A stretch of DNA of 39,064 nt from Nocardia kruczakiae NBRC 101016 (GTDB taxonomy: Bacteria; Actinomycetota; Actinomycetes; Mycobacteriales; Mycobacteriaceae), in contig NZ_BDBL01000060.1 in NCBI RefSeq assembly GCF_001612965.1, positions 1 through 39,064 of the forward strand. The letters run 5' to 3'. The position numbers and the translations under genes are program-made. The notes under the pieces were generated by a model. The model saw only the letters and a list, made by a program, of their open reading frames with translations, did not search any database and was not told where the DNA came from. Within the stretch, counting starts at the first letter, position 1. The number at the start of each line of letters is the position of its first letter. Shown here one piece after another: positions 8,390-16,628 of the stretch.

Positions 8390-8422
8390 CGACGCGCCGC
8401 GGTCGATGACCACGGCGCGTCG
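8390..8422 (-). terminator. Stem-loop after gpm
   Basis: Perfect 10-bp arms CGACGCGCCG (8390-8399) and CGGCGCGTCG (8413-8422) continue inward through one mismatch into a 4-bp GGTC/GACC stem with a 3-nt loop. It begins 20 bp after the gpm stop. The exit tail is not U-rich, so it is a weaker intrinsic terminator. Confidence 0.55.
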
Positions 8423-8442
8423 GAAAGTGCGGAGAATCCGGT

Positions 8443-9180
8443 CTATTTACCGCCCTGGCTCGCGACCGCGGCCGCGCCCGCGGCTGCCGCCTCGGGGTCC
8501 AGATACTCGGCCGGACCGATCGGACGCAGATTTTCGTCCAGTTCGTAGCGCAGCGGAATACCCGTGGGAATGTTGAGGCCGGCGATATCCTCGTCGGAAA
8601 TACCGTCCAGATGTTTCACCAGCGCGCGCAGCGAATTACCGTGCGCGGCAACCAGAACGGTCTTTCCGGCCACCAGTTCGCGGGAAATCGTGGACTCCCA
8701 ATACGGGACCATGCGGGCGACGACGTCCTTCAGGCATTCGGTCGCCGGCACGTCGATACCGGCGTAGCGCGCGTCGCCGTTCTGGCTGTATTCGCTGTCG
8801 GCCTCGATCGGCGGGGGCGGGGTGTCGTAGCTGCGACGCCACATCATGAACTGGTCGTCGCCGTACCGATCGCGGATCTGGGCCTTGTTCTTCCCCTGCA
8901 GCGCGCCGTAGTGCCGCTCGTTGAGCCGCCAGTCCCGCACGACCGGAATCCAGTGCCGATCCGCGGCGTCCAGGGCGATATTCGCGGTGCTGATCGCGCG
9001 GCGCAGCAGCGAGGTGTAGACGATATCGGGCAGAATGCCGTGTTCGGCCAGCAGTTCACCGGCCCGCTTGCCCTCGGCGACACCCTTGTCGGTCAGGTGC
9101 ACATCCACCCAGCCGGTGAACAGATTGAGAGCATTCCATTCGCTTTCGCCGTGGCGCAGCAACACGAGGGTGTACGTCAT
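8443..9180 (-). CDS. gpmA: 2,3-bisphosphoglycerate-dependent phosphoglycerate mutase
   Basis: This enzyme (about 245 aa) interconverts 3- and 2-phosphoglycerate in glycolysis. The catalytic motif LLRHGESEWN carries the phospho-His (His10). The second His is in VLVAAHGNSLRALVKHL, and LNERHYGALQGKNK is the mutase signature. The frame extends upstream to 9546, but MTYTLVLLRHG starts at ATG 9180. TAGCAT lies 7 nt before that ATG on the minus strand, suggesting a leaderless start. ATG 9189, three codons upstream, is an alternative. M. tuberculosis gpm1 (Rv0489) sits just before senX3, and here the CocE-like gene separates them. Confidence 0.95.
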   Translation of the reverse strand: MTYTLVLLRHGESEWNALNLFTGWVDVHLTDKGVAEGKRAGELLAEHGILPDIVYTSLLRRAISTANIALDAADRHWIPVVRDWRLNERHYGALQGKNKAQIRDRYGDDQFMMWRRSYDTPPPPIEADSEYSQNGDARYAGIDVPATECLKDVVARMVPYWESTISRELVAGKTVLVAAHGNSLRALVKHLDGISDEDIAGLNIPTGIPLRYELDENLRPIGPAEYLDPEAAAAGAAAVASQGGK

Positions 9181-9187
9181 GCAGGTC

Positions 9188-9193
9188 ATGCTA
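9188..9193 (-). promoter_or_regulatory. -10-like hexamer TAGCAT for gpmA
   Basis: TAGCAT on the minus strand ends 7 nt before the gpmA ATG at 9180. There is no Shine-Dalgarno sequence, so leaderless transcription is likely. Confidence 0.4.
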
Positions 9194-9377
9194 ATAGTTG
9201 CTCGCGCCCGTCCTGTGTGCGCTCTCCCGGTGCGCGGAGTCGGCCGGACCGCCGAACAACGCCGCACACCCTCTCGAATCAGGCTGATTCGATTGATTCC
9301 CCGCCGGTGCGGCCGCCCCGACAATGACGGCTGACCGCCGGAACGCACGGCGATCAGCCGCGATGAGGGAGTCGGCC

Positions 9378-9539
9378 ATGACTGAAACGGGCGCAGTGCT
9401 CGAACCGGGGGACTCGGGGGAACCCCACCCGCAAGCCTCGATCTTCCAACGGATCGGCGTCGACTGGTGGGCGGTGATCGTCGCGGGCGCGTTCGTGCTG
9501 CTCGCCGTCGCCGACGCCCTGCCGAAGATTCCGTGGTGA
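9378..9539 (+). CDS. 53-residue single-pass membrane protein upstream of YeiH-type transporter
   Basis: This is a small membrane protein with a soluble acidic N-terminus (MTETGAVLEPGDSG), then IFQRIGVDWWAVIVAGAFV leading into one hydrophobic helix (about residues 29-46) and a short tail ending LPKIPW. ATG 9378 is preferred because GAGGGAG sits 6 nt upstream. ATG 9363 is a weaker in-frame alternative. The stop is 5 bp before the start of the transporter, so the two are almost certainly cotranscribed and coupled. I infer an accessory subunit or stabiliser of the transporter. No family was recognised with certainty. Confidence 0.7.
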   Translation: MTETGAVLEPGDSGEPHPQASIFQRIGVDWWAVIVAGAFVLLAVADALPKIPW

Positions 9540-9544
9540 TCGAC

Positions 9545-10651
9545 ATGGCTACCGAAACGACAACGGCGACAGAAGAATCGGTGAATCTGCGGGGCGCTCT
9601 GGCTTATCTGCCGGGCATCGCGCTGCTGGTGGCGGTCGGCTTGCTCGGCAAGTACACCCAGATCTGGGTGAACGACTTCGTCCACGCTCACCACTGGCGC
9701 TTCCCCGATATCGAATATGTCCTGTGGGCCATCGTCTTCGGGTTGATCATCGCCAATACCGTTGGGGTGCACCGGATTTTCAAGCCCGGTATCGGCACCT
9801 ACGAATTCTGGCTGAAGGCCGGCATCGTGGCGCTGGGATCGCGTTTCGTCCTCGGGGACGTCGCGAAACTCGGTGGCACCAGCTTCGTGCTGATCCTCAT
9901 CGATATGACGGTGGCGGGCGCGATCATTCTCACCGTGGCACGCCTGCTCGGCCTGTCCGGCAAGCTGGGATCGCTGCTGGCCGTGGGCACCTCGATCTGC
10001 GGCGTCTCGGCGATCGTGGCCGCGCGCGGAGCCATCAGGGCGCGCAATGCGGACGTCGGCTATGCCATCGCGGCGATCCTGACGCTGGGCGCGGTATCGC
10101 TGTTCACACTTCCCGCGATCGGCCACGGCCTGGGGCTGACCGATCACGAATTCGGCCTCTGGTCGGGTCTGGCCGTGGACAACACCGCCGAAACCACCGC
10201 GACCGGCTACGCCTACTCCGACGCCGCCGGCAAACTGGCGGTACTGGTGAAATCGACCCGCAACGCGCTCATCGGATTCGTGGTCCTGGGCTTCGGTCTG
10301 TACTGGGCCGCCCGCGGTGAGGCCGACACCATCGCGCCCGGTCTGCGCGCCAAAGCGGCCTTCGTGTGGGCGAAGTTCCCGAAGTTCGTCCTCGGCTTCC
10401 TGGCGGTTTCCGCGCTGGCGACCGCCCACTGGATCGACAAGGCGCAACTGGCCAACCTGGCCAACCTGTCGAAATGGGCCTTCCTGCTCACCTTCGCCGG
10501 TGTCGGTCTCAACACCGATTTCCGGGAACTGGGGCGCAGCGGATGGCGGCCCCTGGCGGTGGCGGTGGTCGGCCTGGTCGTGGTCGCGACGGTGTCGCTG
10601 GGGCTGGTGCTGTTCACCGTCCGGGTGTTGCACTGGGGCGTGGTCGACTGA
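9545..10651 (+). CDS. YeiH/UPF0324 family membrane transporter (putative sulfate exporter)
   Basis: This is an integral membrane protein of about 368 aa with roughly ten hydrophobic segments. It matches the conserved hypothetical protein 698 family (PF03601, YeiH). Family-like stretches include VGTSICGVSAIVAARGAI and WSGLAVDNTAETTATGYAYS, the latter near the middle of the protein. Members are annotated as putative sulfate exporters, mainly by association with sulfur genes. None of those are nearby, so the substrate is uncertain. The frame extends upstream to 9467, but MATETTTATEE at 9545 follows the stop of the 53-aa peptide by 5 bp and begins where family homology begins. Confidence 0.85.
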   Translation: MATETTTATEESVNLRGALAYLPGIALLVAVGLLGKYTQIWVNDFVHAHHWRFPDIEYVLWAIVFGLIIANTVGVHRIFKPGIGTYEFWLKAGIVALGSRFVLGDVAKLGGTSFVLILIDMTVAGAIILTVARLLGLSGKLGSLLAVGTSICGVSAIVAARGAIRARNADVGYAIAAILTLGAVSLFTLPAIGHGLGLTDHEFGLWSGLAVDNTAETTATGYAYSDAAGKLAVLVKSTRNALIGFVVLGFGLYWAARGEADTIAPGLRAKAAFVWAKFPKFVLGFLAVSALATAHWIDKAQLANLANLSKWAFLLTFAGVGLNTDFRELGRSGWRPLAVAVVGLVVVATVSLGLVLFTVRVLHWGVVD

Positions 10652-10743
10652 CACGCGGCCGGTAGCGGCCGACATTTCTACAAGACGCGCATCCGCGTCC
10701 TCCGGGACAGTCATGGCATCCGCCATCGTCCTCAGGAGGAAAT

Positions 10744-11658
10744 ATGGGAACTGCCGGCCGCGCGAAACGCGCGATGATGCTGCTGGTCACCGCGCTCACC
10801 GCCCTGCTCGTCGGGAATACCGCAGGGGTCGCGACGGCCGCGCCGGACGATTCCGTGGACCGGACGGTGCGGCTACCGGACGGCGATATCCACGTCGTCA
10901 CCAGCGGGGCGCCGAGCGCACGGGCGGTGGTGCTGATCCACGGGACCGGCGGCTCGGTCTCGTGGTGGGATCCGGTCCTGCCCGCGCTGGCGGACTTCTA
11001 CGTGGTGCGCGTCGACCTGCTCGGCCACGGCCGGTCGGCCAAACCGGACAGCGGTTACGGCATGGCCGAGCAGGGACATCGCGTCGGAGCGGTACTCGAC
11101 CGCCTCGGCGTGCGGAGCGCGATCGTCGTCGGGCACTCCACCGGCGGATACGCGGCGACCGAACTGGCCGCCCAGCGCCGTGACGTGATCACCGCGATCG
11201 GACTGATCAGTACCGGGTCGCGCCTGGACGCCTTCACCGACAACGGCCCGCTCGGCAATCTGCTGTTCGTCCCGCAGATCGGGCAACCGCTGTGGCCCCT
11301 GCTCCCGGATGCCGCCATTCGATACGCCATGAGCAGCGCGTTCACTCGCGACGTCGCGATTCCGCAGCAGCTCGTGGACGACTTCCACGCCATGACCTAC
11401 CGCAGTATCACCGCGACCTCCGACGCATCGGACGTCTATCTGCGGGAACGCCGGGAACCGGACCGCCTCACCGCTCTCGGGCTGCCGAGCCTGGTGCTCT
11501 ACGGCTCCCGCGACCACCGCTGGCCGGCGGCATCGTTCCAGGACTACCGGAGCGTGCCGGGAGTGCGGATCGAATCGCTCGACTGCGGGCACAGCCCGAT
11601 GATCGAGGAGCCCGGGCCCACCGGAGAACTCCTGCGCGACTTCGCCGACCAGCACTGA
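10744..11658 (+). CDS. Secreted alpha/beta hydrolase
   Basis: This 304-aa hydrolase has a signal peptide of about 33 residues ending ATAAPDD. The fold shows the oxyanion motif VVLIHGTGGSVSWW, the strand and loop VDLLGHGRSAKP, nucleophile Ser132 in VVGHSTGGYA, an acid in LYGSRDHRWP and a His in LDCGHSPMIEE. A strong AGGAGGA lies 3-10 nt before the ATG. It stands 92 bp after the transporter gene and 22 bp before the FAD monooxygenase, so the last two are probably cotranscribed. An ester or lactone substrate is likely but unknown. Confidence 0.88.
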   Translation: MGTAGRAKRAMMLLVTALTALLVGNTAGVATAAPDDSVDRTVRLPDGDIHVVTSGAPSARAVVLIHGTGGSVSWWDPVLPALADFYVVRVDLLGHGRSAKPDSGYGMAEQGHRVGAVLDRLGVRSAIVVGHSTGGYAATELAAQRRDVITAIGLISTGSRLDAFTDNGPLGNLLFVPQIGQPLWPLLPDAAIRYAMSSAFTRDVAIPQQLVDDFHAMTYRSITATSDASDVYLRERREPDRLTALGLPSLVLYGSRDHRWPAASFQDYRSVPGVRIESLDCGHSPMIEEPGPTGELLRDFADQH

Positions 11659-11680
11659 CGCCACACGATCGGACGATTCG

Positions 11681-12916
11681 ATGCGAATTCTCATTTCCGG
11701 CGCCAGTATCGCCGGTCCGGTGCTCGCGTATTGGCTCACTCGGCACGGTTACTCCGTCACCGTCGTCGAACGCGCGCCGGCACTGCGCAGCACCGGTGGT
11801 CATGCGGTCGACCTGTTCCGGCCCGCGATGGACATCTCGGAAAAGATGGGCGTCCTGCCGCGGATCACGGAGCGCGCCACCGGGACGAGCCGAATGGTTC
11901 TGCACCCCGAGGGCGGACGCCGGTCCGTGCGGGTCGAGCTCGCCACGATCTTCGGCGCCACGTCGGACCGGCACGCGGAAATCATGCGCGACGATCTGAG
12001 CGAGATCTATTACGACGCGACTCGAAACGACGTCGAATACGTCTTCGGAGATTCGGTCACCGCGATCTCGCCCGACGGTGAGGTGAGGTTCGAGCACGCC
12101 GCGCCGCGTCGCTTCGACCTGGTCGTCGGCGCGGACGGACTGCACTCCGCCGTACGCCGGCTGGTCTTCGGAGACGAGTCCGGCTTCAGCGCCTTCACGG
12201 GGGCCTACCTCGCAGTGCTGACGCTGCCCGAAACCTTCGGTGTGGATCGCGAACTCCACATTCATGTGGGTGTCGGCCGTACCGCCGGCATGTACGGCGA
12301 GCGCCACCGCGGCGAGGCGCGGGCACTGTTCCTGTTCCGCGGCGACCGCGAGCTCGCGTATCACCACCGCGATATCGCACACCAGAAAGAGCTGCTGCGC
12401 ACCGCCTTTCGCGGCTTCGACAGCGAGGTCCAGGAGTGGCTGGCCGAACTCGACCGCACCCCGGCGTTCTATTTCGACTCGATCACCCAGCTGCGCATGG
12501 ATACCTGGTCCCGCGGGCGAGTGACACTCGTCGGCGATGCCGGCTACTGCCCGGGCCCGGCCGTCGGCGGGAGCACCACGCTGGCCGTGATCGGAGCGTA
12601 CGTTCTCGCCGGCGAGCTGGCACGGGCGGGCGGCGACCACGAACGCGCCTTCCCCGCGTACGAACGAGCGATGGCCGCGCATGTCCGCGGCAGCCACGCG
12701 GTCGCGGCGAGTGCGGCGAAGACATTGATCCCGACCTCACGGCTGGGGGTCACCGGCTTGGTGCAGGCCACGCGCCTGCTCTCGGTCCTGCCCGCGAGTG
12801 CGAGCCGCGCCTTTCTCCGCCTCACCACCACGAGCGCCCGCGTGTACAACTCCATGACCGTCGACGATTACGCGCCGACGATCGCCGACAGCAGTACCAC
12901 CAGGGTCACCAGATAG
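11681..12916 (+). CDS. FAD-dependent monooxygenase (PHBH/UbiH-like)
   Basis: This 411-aa class A flavin monooxygenase has the N-terminal dinucleotide motif ILISGASIAGPVLAYWL, the central DG motif VVGADGLHSAVRR and the GD motif VTLVGDAGYCPGPAVGG, which binds the FAD ribose. Such enzymes hydroxylate aromatic or polyketide substrates with NAD(P)H and O2. It resembles the tetracycline-destructase-like and RebC-like group annotated as FAD-dependent monooxygenase. It follows the secreted hydrolase by 22 bp. Its last 49 bp overlap the 3' end of a convergent membrane-protein gene. Confidence 0.9.
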   Translation: MRILISGASIAGPVLAYWLTRHGYSVTVVERAPALRSTGGHAVDLFRPAMDISEKMGVLPRITERATGTSRMVLHPEGGRRSVRVELATIFGATSDRHAEIMRDDLSEIYYDATRNDVEYVFGDSVTAISPDGEVRFEHAAPRRFDLVVGADGLHSAVRRLVFGDESGFSAFTGAYLAVLTLPETFGVDRELHIHVGVGRTAGMYGERHRGEARALFLFRGDRELAYHHRDIAHQKELLRTAFRGFDSEVQEWLAELDRTPAFYFDSITQLRMDTWSRGRVTLVGDAGYCPGPAVGGSTTLAVIGAYVLAGELARAGGDHERAFPAYERAMAAHVRGSHAVAASAAKTLIPTSRLGVTGLVQATRLLSVLPASASRAFLRLTTTSARVYNSMTVDDYAPTIADSSTTRVTR

Positions 12917-13251
12917 GCGACACCACTCAGTTTGCCGATCCGGTCGACACGATCGACCGTGCGGGGGTCGGGATTGTTCTTGTCGAGAATCGGCACCAGA
13001 GGACCGTTGTCGCCGCCGTCCGCCACCGTCAGCGCGGTGACGATCAGGAAGAGGTCGGCGGCGGCGAACAGCGGCCACATCGTCGACGAGGCCAGGAATC
13101 CGGCGAAGATCAACGGGCCCAGCACAATCGCGGGTAGCAGCCCGGCGGTGAACACGACGCCGAGGATCAGGAACCATCCGGCCGACGTCCACCGCACCAG
13201 CGCCGCGCAGACGACGACGCCGATCTGAATCGTGCCCATCACCATGTGCAT
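12868..13251 (-). CDS. Small integral membrane protein, unknown function
   Basis: This 127-aa protein has about four hydrophobic segments (about 4-22, 28-48, 52-78 and 108-126) with a short acidic/polar loop (VADGGDNGPLVPILDKNNPD) between the third and fourth. No family was recognised. The hydrophobic pattern and the Asp/Asn/Pro-rich loop argue for a real gene rather than a shadow. It is convergent with the monooxygenase, overlapping it by 49 bp, and divergent from the DUF4287 gene with a gap of 118 bp. The first in-frame ATG is 13251, and the ATG four codons in is an alternative. Confidence 0.65.
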   Translation of the reverse strand: MHMVMGTIQIGVVVCAALVRWTSAGWFLILGVVFTAGLLPAIVLGPLIFAGFLASSTMWPLFAAADLFLIVTALTVADGGDNGPLVPILDKNNPDPRTVDRVDRIGKLSGVAYLVTLVVLLSAIVGA

Positions 13252-13369
13252 CCCCCTGAGGTACGACCTCTGCCATGATCGCGAATCGAGTGGACGCCGC
13301 CGATGTTATGTGGCTCACATCACAACGGTCCGAAGATGAGTCGTCTCGATCGGCGCCGTCCACACGATC

Positions 13370-13591
13370 ATGAGCACACAGAGCACCACTGCGGTGAAGG
13401 GTCCCGCCTCCTACTTTCCGGCCATCGAGAAGAAGTACGGGCGACCCGTCGAGGACTGGTTCGAGATCATCCGTGGGTCGGAGCTGACCAAGCATATGGA
13501 GCTGGTCGCCTGGTTGAAGAGCGAGCACGGGTTGGGACACGGGCATGCGAACGCGCTTGTGGCGCATGTGCGCAGTATCGACAACGGATAG
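13370..13591 (+). CDS. DUF4287 domain protein
   Basis: This 73-aa soluble protein matches the DUF4287 pattern: SYFPAIEKKYGRPVEDWFEI, then KHMELVAWLKSEHGLGHGHA, NALVAHV. The family is widespread in actinobacteria and has no known activity. Longer members carry a DUF5655 domain, absent here. It is monocistronic, with an upstream gap of 118 bp shared with the divergent membrane protein. Confidence 0.85.
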   Translation: MSTQSTTAVKGPASYFPAIEKKYGRPVEDWFEIIRGSELTKHMELVAWLKSEHGLGHGHANALVAHVRSIDNG

Positions 13592-13641
13592 CAGCGCGGG
13601 CCGGGCGCGAGTGACATAGCGTCGTCGGCCCCGAACGGTCC

Positions 13642-14598
13642 TCACTCGCTCGCGAGAGCCGCCGCGCCCACCAGCGTGGCGCCATCCGTGATCGGGGATT
13701 TCAGGACCTGGAGTTCACGGATGAAGCCAAGGCCGGCATGTTTCGCCACCGCCGCCCGCAGCGGGTCCCACAGCGGGGCGCCCGATTCGGCGAAGCCGCC
13801 ACCGATCACGACGCGGTCGATGTCGAGCATCGCGGCGGCGGACGAAATGGCTTGTCCCAGAGCGGTTCCCGCGCGGGCCAGCGCGGCCGCCGCGATGGCG
13901 TCGCCCGCTGCCGCCGCACGCGCCAGTTCCATACCGGTCGTACCCGTCCAGCCTTGTGCGCGCGCCCAGCGGACCGACGACATACCACTCGCGACCGCCT
14001 CCACACACCCGACACCGCCGCAGGCACATGGCACCTCCCAGCCGGGTACCACGATATGGCCGACGTGACCGGCGTTTCCGGTGCGGCCGGACACCACTCG
14101 GCCGTCGCTGATGATGCCGCCGCCGATGCCGGAGGAGACCGTCATCGCCAATCCCGAACGGACACCGCGTAACCCGCCGACCCGGTACTCCGCCAACGCC
14201 AACGCCGCACCGTCGATCGCGAATCGAATCTCGGCCCCGGGGAACAGTTCTCGCACGGCGGCGACGATCGGGAAACCGTCGCGCCATTCGGGAATGTTCA
14301 GCGGTGCGGTGCTGCCGGTACGGACATCCACCGGTCCGGCGGCGGCGATACCGACCACGGTCACCTCGAAATCCGCACCGCCACATGCCTCGTCGGCCGA
14401 TGCGGCGCCGACCACCCGGCGCAGCAGCCCACGACAGGTCTCCCACACATCGCGCGCGGGGACGGCGACCTGGTGGATATGCCGTAGTGCGGCCGGCCGC
14501 GCGGCGGTGGACTCGTCGCCCGGCACCGCGCCGATCGGCGATACCGAGACAGCGGCCGCGAATTTGGTCGCGCCGATATCCACAGCCAGCACAGCCAC
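13642..14598 (-). CDS. ROK family sugar kinase
   Basis: This 318-aa ROK protein has the N-terminal phosphate loop AVLAVDIGATKFAAAV, the second phosphate motif GIGGGIISDGRVV, the zinc-binding motif CACGGVGCVEAVASG with an upstream His (GHIVVPG), and the adenosine-site stretch IDRVVIGGGFAES. It should phosphorylate glucose or a related hexose or N-acetyl amino sugar. It lacks the N-terminal HTH of ROK repressors, so it is an enzyme, unlike Rv0485, which I recall next to mshA as an HTH-bearing ROK regulator. GTG 14598 has GAGGAGG 10 nt upstream. It lies 79 bp after ybjN on the same strand. Confidence 0.88.
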   Translation of the reverse strand: MAVLAVDIGATKFAAAVSVSPIGAVPGDESTAARPAALRHIHQVAVPARDVWETCRGLLRRVVGAASADEACGGADFEVTVVGIAAAGPVDVRTGSTAPLNIPEWRDGFPIVAAVRELFPGAEIRFAIDGAALALAEYRVGGLRGVRSGLAMTVSSGIGGGIISDGRVVSGRTGNAGHVGHIVVPGWEVPCACGGVGCVEAVASGMSSVRWARAQGWTGTTGMELARAAAAGDAIAAAALARAGTALGQAISSAAAMLDIDRVVIGGGFAESGAPLWDPLRAAVAKHAGLGFIRELQVLKSPITDGATLVGAAALASE

Positions 14599-14677
14599 TT
14601 CGCCACCGCCTCCTCAGCACATCACCCGATCGGATGCACGGTACCCGGCCGACGGCATCGGGCGGGGCGGACGGGCC

Positions 14678-15181
14678 TCAGGATTCCTCGGTGTCGACCA
14701 GATGCTCGAACGCGCGCAGATTCTTCAGCGATTCACCGCGCGACACACGCCATTTCCATTCGCGCCGAATGGATTCCGCGAAGCCGAGCTCCAGCAGCAC
14801 ATTGAAATCGCCGTCGACCGCCTCCAGGATCTGACCGAAGACGCGGTCCAGTTCGTCCGGGGTCACGGCATGGGTCGCGATGCGGCCGACCAGATAGATG
14901 TCGCCGACCCGGTCCAGGGTGTAGGCGACCCCGTAGAGGCGGCGGTTGCGGCGCAGCAGATACTTGTAGACGCCCTCGAAGTTCTCGTCGGGCTTGCGGC
15001 AGACGAAGCATTCGACGCGCACGCCGTGCTTGCCGACCGTCAGCATGACCGTCGTCTTCAGCTTGCGCTCACCGGGCAGCACCACGACGAAGGTGTCCCG
15101 GCCCTCGCGGGTGTAGTCGATCTCGCGCTCACGCACGGTGTCGTCGATCAGCTGCGCGGTCTGCGCGATGGTGTCACTCAC
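14678..15181 (-). CDS. YbjN domain protein (Rv0487-like)
   Basis: This 167-aa YbjN-family protein (PF10722) is related in fold to type III secretion chaperone-like proteins. Visible features are TFVVVLPGERKLKTTVMLTV, VECFVCRKPDENFEGVYKYL and NRRLYGVAYTLDRVGDIYLV. The molecular role is not established. The frame continues to 15427, but GTG 15181 overlaps the mshA stop by GTGA (15178-15181), implying translational coupling to mshA. The mshA-ybjN pair is conserved in mycobacteria (Rv0486-Rv0487), which suggests a link to mycothiol metabolism. That link is inference from context. Confidence 0.9.
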   Translation of the reverse strand: MSDTIAQTAQLIDDTVREREIDYTREGRDTFVVVLPGERKLKTTVMLTVGKHGVRVECFVCRKPDENFEGVYKYLLRRNRRLYGVAYTLDRVGDIYLVGRIATHAVTPDELDRVFGQILEAVDGDFNVLLELGFAESIRREWKWRVSRGESLKNLRAFEHLVDTEES

Positions 15182-16530
15182 CGGCGTACCACTCCCATCC
15201 GGCGCCGCCACAGCGCCCGCGACCTGGCTTGACTGCCCTCTGTCAGCAACGTACCCGGCATTCGCGAACGCACACCCCGATGTCCGGCCAGCGCCTCGCC
15301 GTAGCAGTCGAGCAAACCGTCGGCCGTATGTTCCCAGGAGAAGCCGGCCGCATGATCCACCGCGGCCGCGCCCATCCGCCGCAGCCGTTCCGGATCGTCG
15401 AGCAGTCCGCGCAGGGCCGCCGCCCACTCGTCGGCCTGGTGACCCGAGACCAACATGCCCGAAACACCGTCTCGCACAGCCGTACTCAACCCGCCGACGT
15501 CGGCGGCCAGCACCGGCGTGCCACTGGCCTGCGCCTCGATGGCGACCAGGCCGAACGACTCGTTGTAACTGGGCACCGCGACCATATCCGCGGCCCGGTA
15601 CACCTGCACCAGACGATGCGGCGGCTGCGGCGGCAGGAACGTCACCCGATCCGAGATGCCGAGCGTGGCGGCCAACTCGATCAACGCGTCCGGACGATCC
15701 AGACCCGTCCCCGAGGGCCCGCCCACGATGAGCACCCGCAGCTTGCGCTCGGGTTCGGCGCGCAGCACCTCGGCCGCCGCGAACACGAGCACATCAGGAG
15801 CCTTGAGCGGCTGGATCCGGCCGACGAAGGCCACCACCTGCTCGTCCGGCTCGATACCGAATTCGGCGCGCGCGGCCGCCCGGTCACCGGGTCGATAGCG
15901 GGACAGATCCGCACCCGGCGGCACCACGTCGATGCGCTCGGATTCGGCACCGTACAGCTCGACGAGCTGGCGGGCCTCCTCCGCGGTATTGGCGACCAGC
16001 CGATCCGATTCGGCGATGATCTGCTTCTCGCCCACCACCCGCGACAGCGGTTCCGGGGAATCCCCCTCGGCCAGGAATGCGTTCTTCACCGCGGCCAGCG
16101 TGTGCGCGGTATGCACCAGCGGCACCCGCCACCGATCCCGGGCCAGCCAGCCCACCTGCCCCGACAACCAGTAGTGCGAATGAATCAGGTCGTAGTAGCC
16201 GGGCAGCTGCCGGGCCTCCTGACGCAACACCTCCGCCGCGAACGGACACAGCTGAGTCGGCAGATCGTGCTTGTCCAGCCCCTCGAACGGTCCCGCCACC
16301 ACATGCCGCACCAGGACCCCCGGCGCGGCCTCGACCACCGGCTCGTCGTTGGACGACGTCGCCCGCGTGAAGATCTCCACCTCCACGCCGCGACGAGCCA
16401 GCTGGAGCGCCGACTGCAGCACGTAGACGTTCATCCCGCCCGCATCGCCGGTACCCGGCTGCGCGAGTGGAGAGGTGTGCACCGACAACACCGCGATCCG
16501 ATGCGGACGTTGATCCGGGCGATAACTCAC
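15178..16530 (-). CDS. mshA: MshA, D-inositol-3-phosphate glycosyltransferase
   Basis: This 450-aa GT4-family glycosyltransferase transfers GlcNAc from UDP-GlcNAc to 1D-myo-inositol 3-phosphate, the first committed step of mycothiol synthesis. The N-terminal acceptor domain has the family signature LSVHTSPLAQPGTGDAGGMN, then IHSHYWLSGQVGWLA and VPLVHTAHTLAAVKN. The C-terminal donor domain has FVGRIQPLKAPD and the E-x7-E motif PSYNESFGLVAIEAQASGTP. GTG 16530 is the first start before homology. The length matches the family. A downstream ybjN overlaps its stop. Confidence 0.96.
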   Translation of the reverse strand: MSYRPDQRPHRIAVLSVHTSPLAQPGTGDAGGMNVYVLQSALQLARRGVEVEIFTRATSSNDEPVVEAAPGVLVRHVVAGPFEGLDKHDLPTQLCPFAAEVLRQEARQLPGYYDLIHSHYWLSGQVGWLARDRWRVPLVHTAHTLAAVKNAFLAEGDSPEPLSRVVGEKQIIAESDRLVANTAEEARQLVELYGAESERIDVVPPGADLSRYRPGDRAAARAEFGIEPDEQVVAFVGRIQPLKAPDVLVFAAAEVLRAEPERKLRVLIVGGPSGTGLDRPDALIELAATLGISDRVTFLPPQPPHRLVQVYRAADMVAVPSYNESFGLVAIEAQASGTPVLAADVGGLSTAVRDGVSGMLVSGHQADEWAAALRGLLDDPERLRRMGAAAVDHAAGFSWEHTADGLLDCYGEALAGHRGVRSRMPGTLLTEGSQARSRALWRRRMGVVRR

Positions 16531-16628
16531 ACACTCCAGTGTGCACGCCTCGGCCCGTCAACCGTTATGCGCGCAAGGCTCGAGTGAGCGTAGTCACACC
16601 CACCGCTGGGAGGTGGGTGTGCACAGTT

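Larger units (their letters stand above)
8019..8442. other. Non-coding region between the CocE-like gene and gpm (424 bp)
   Basis: This is an AT-richer stretch than its surroundings. It should carry the promoter of the CocE-like gene and, at the far end, the gpm terminator. Short open frames on both strands lack good starts and coding bias. An imperfect palindrome at 8077-8102 (AAGTTG arms) lies 59-84 bp upstream of the hydrolase start. Confidence 0.6.

Noticed and set aside
13608..13665. Terminator between DUF4287 and ROK genes
   Set aside because: GCGAGTGA and TCACTCGC pair across a loop of about 28 nt, but the second arm overlaps the 3' end of the ROK gene and no U-run follows. Too weak to list.
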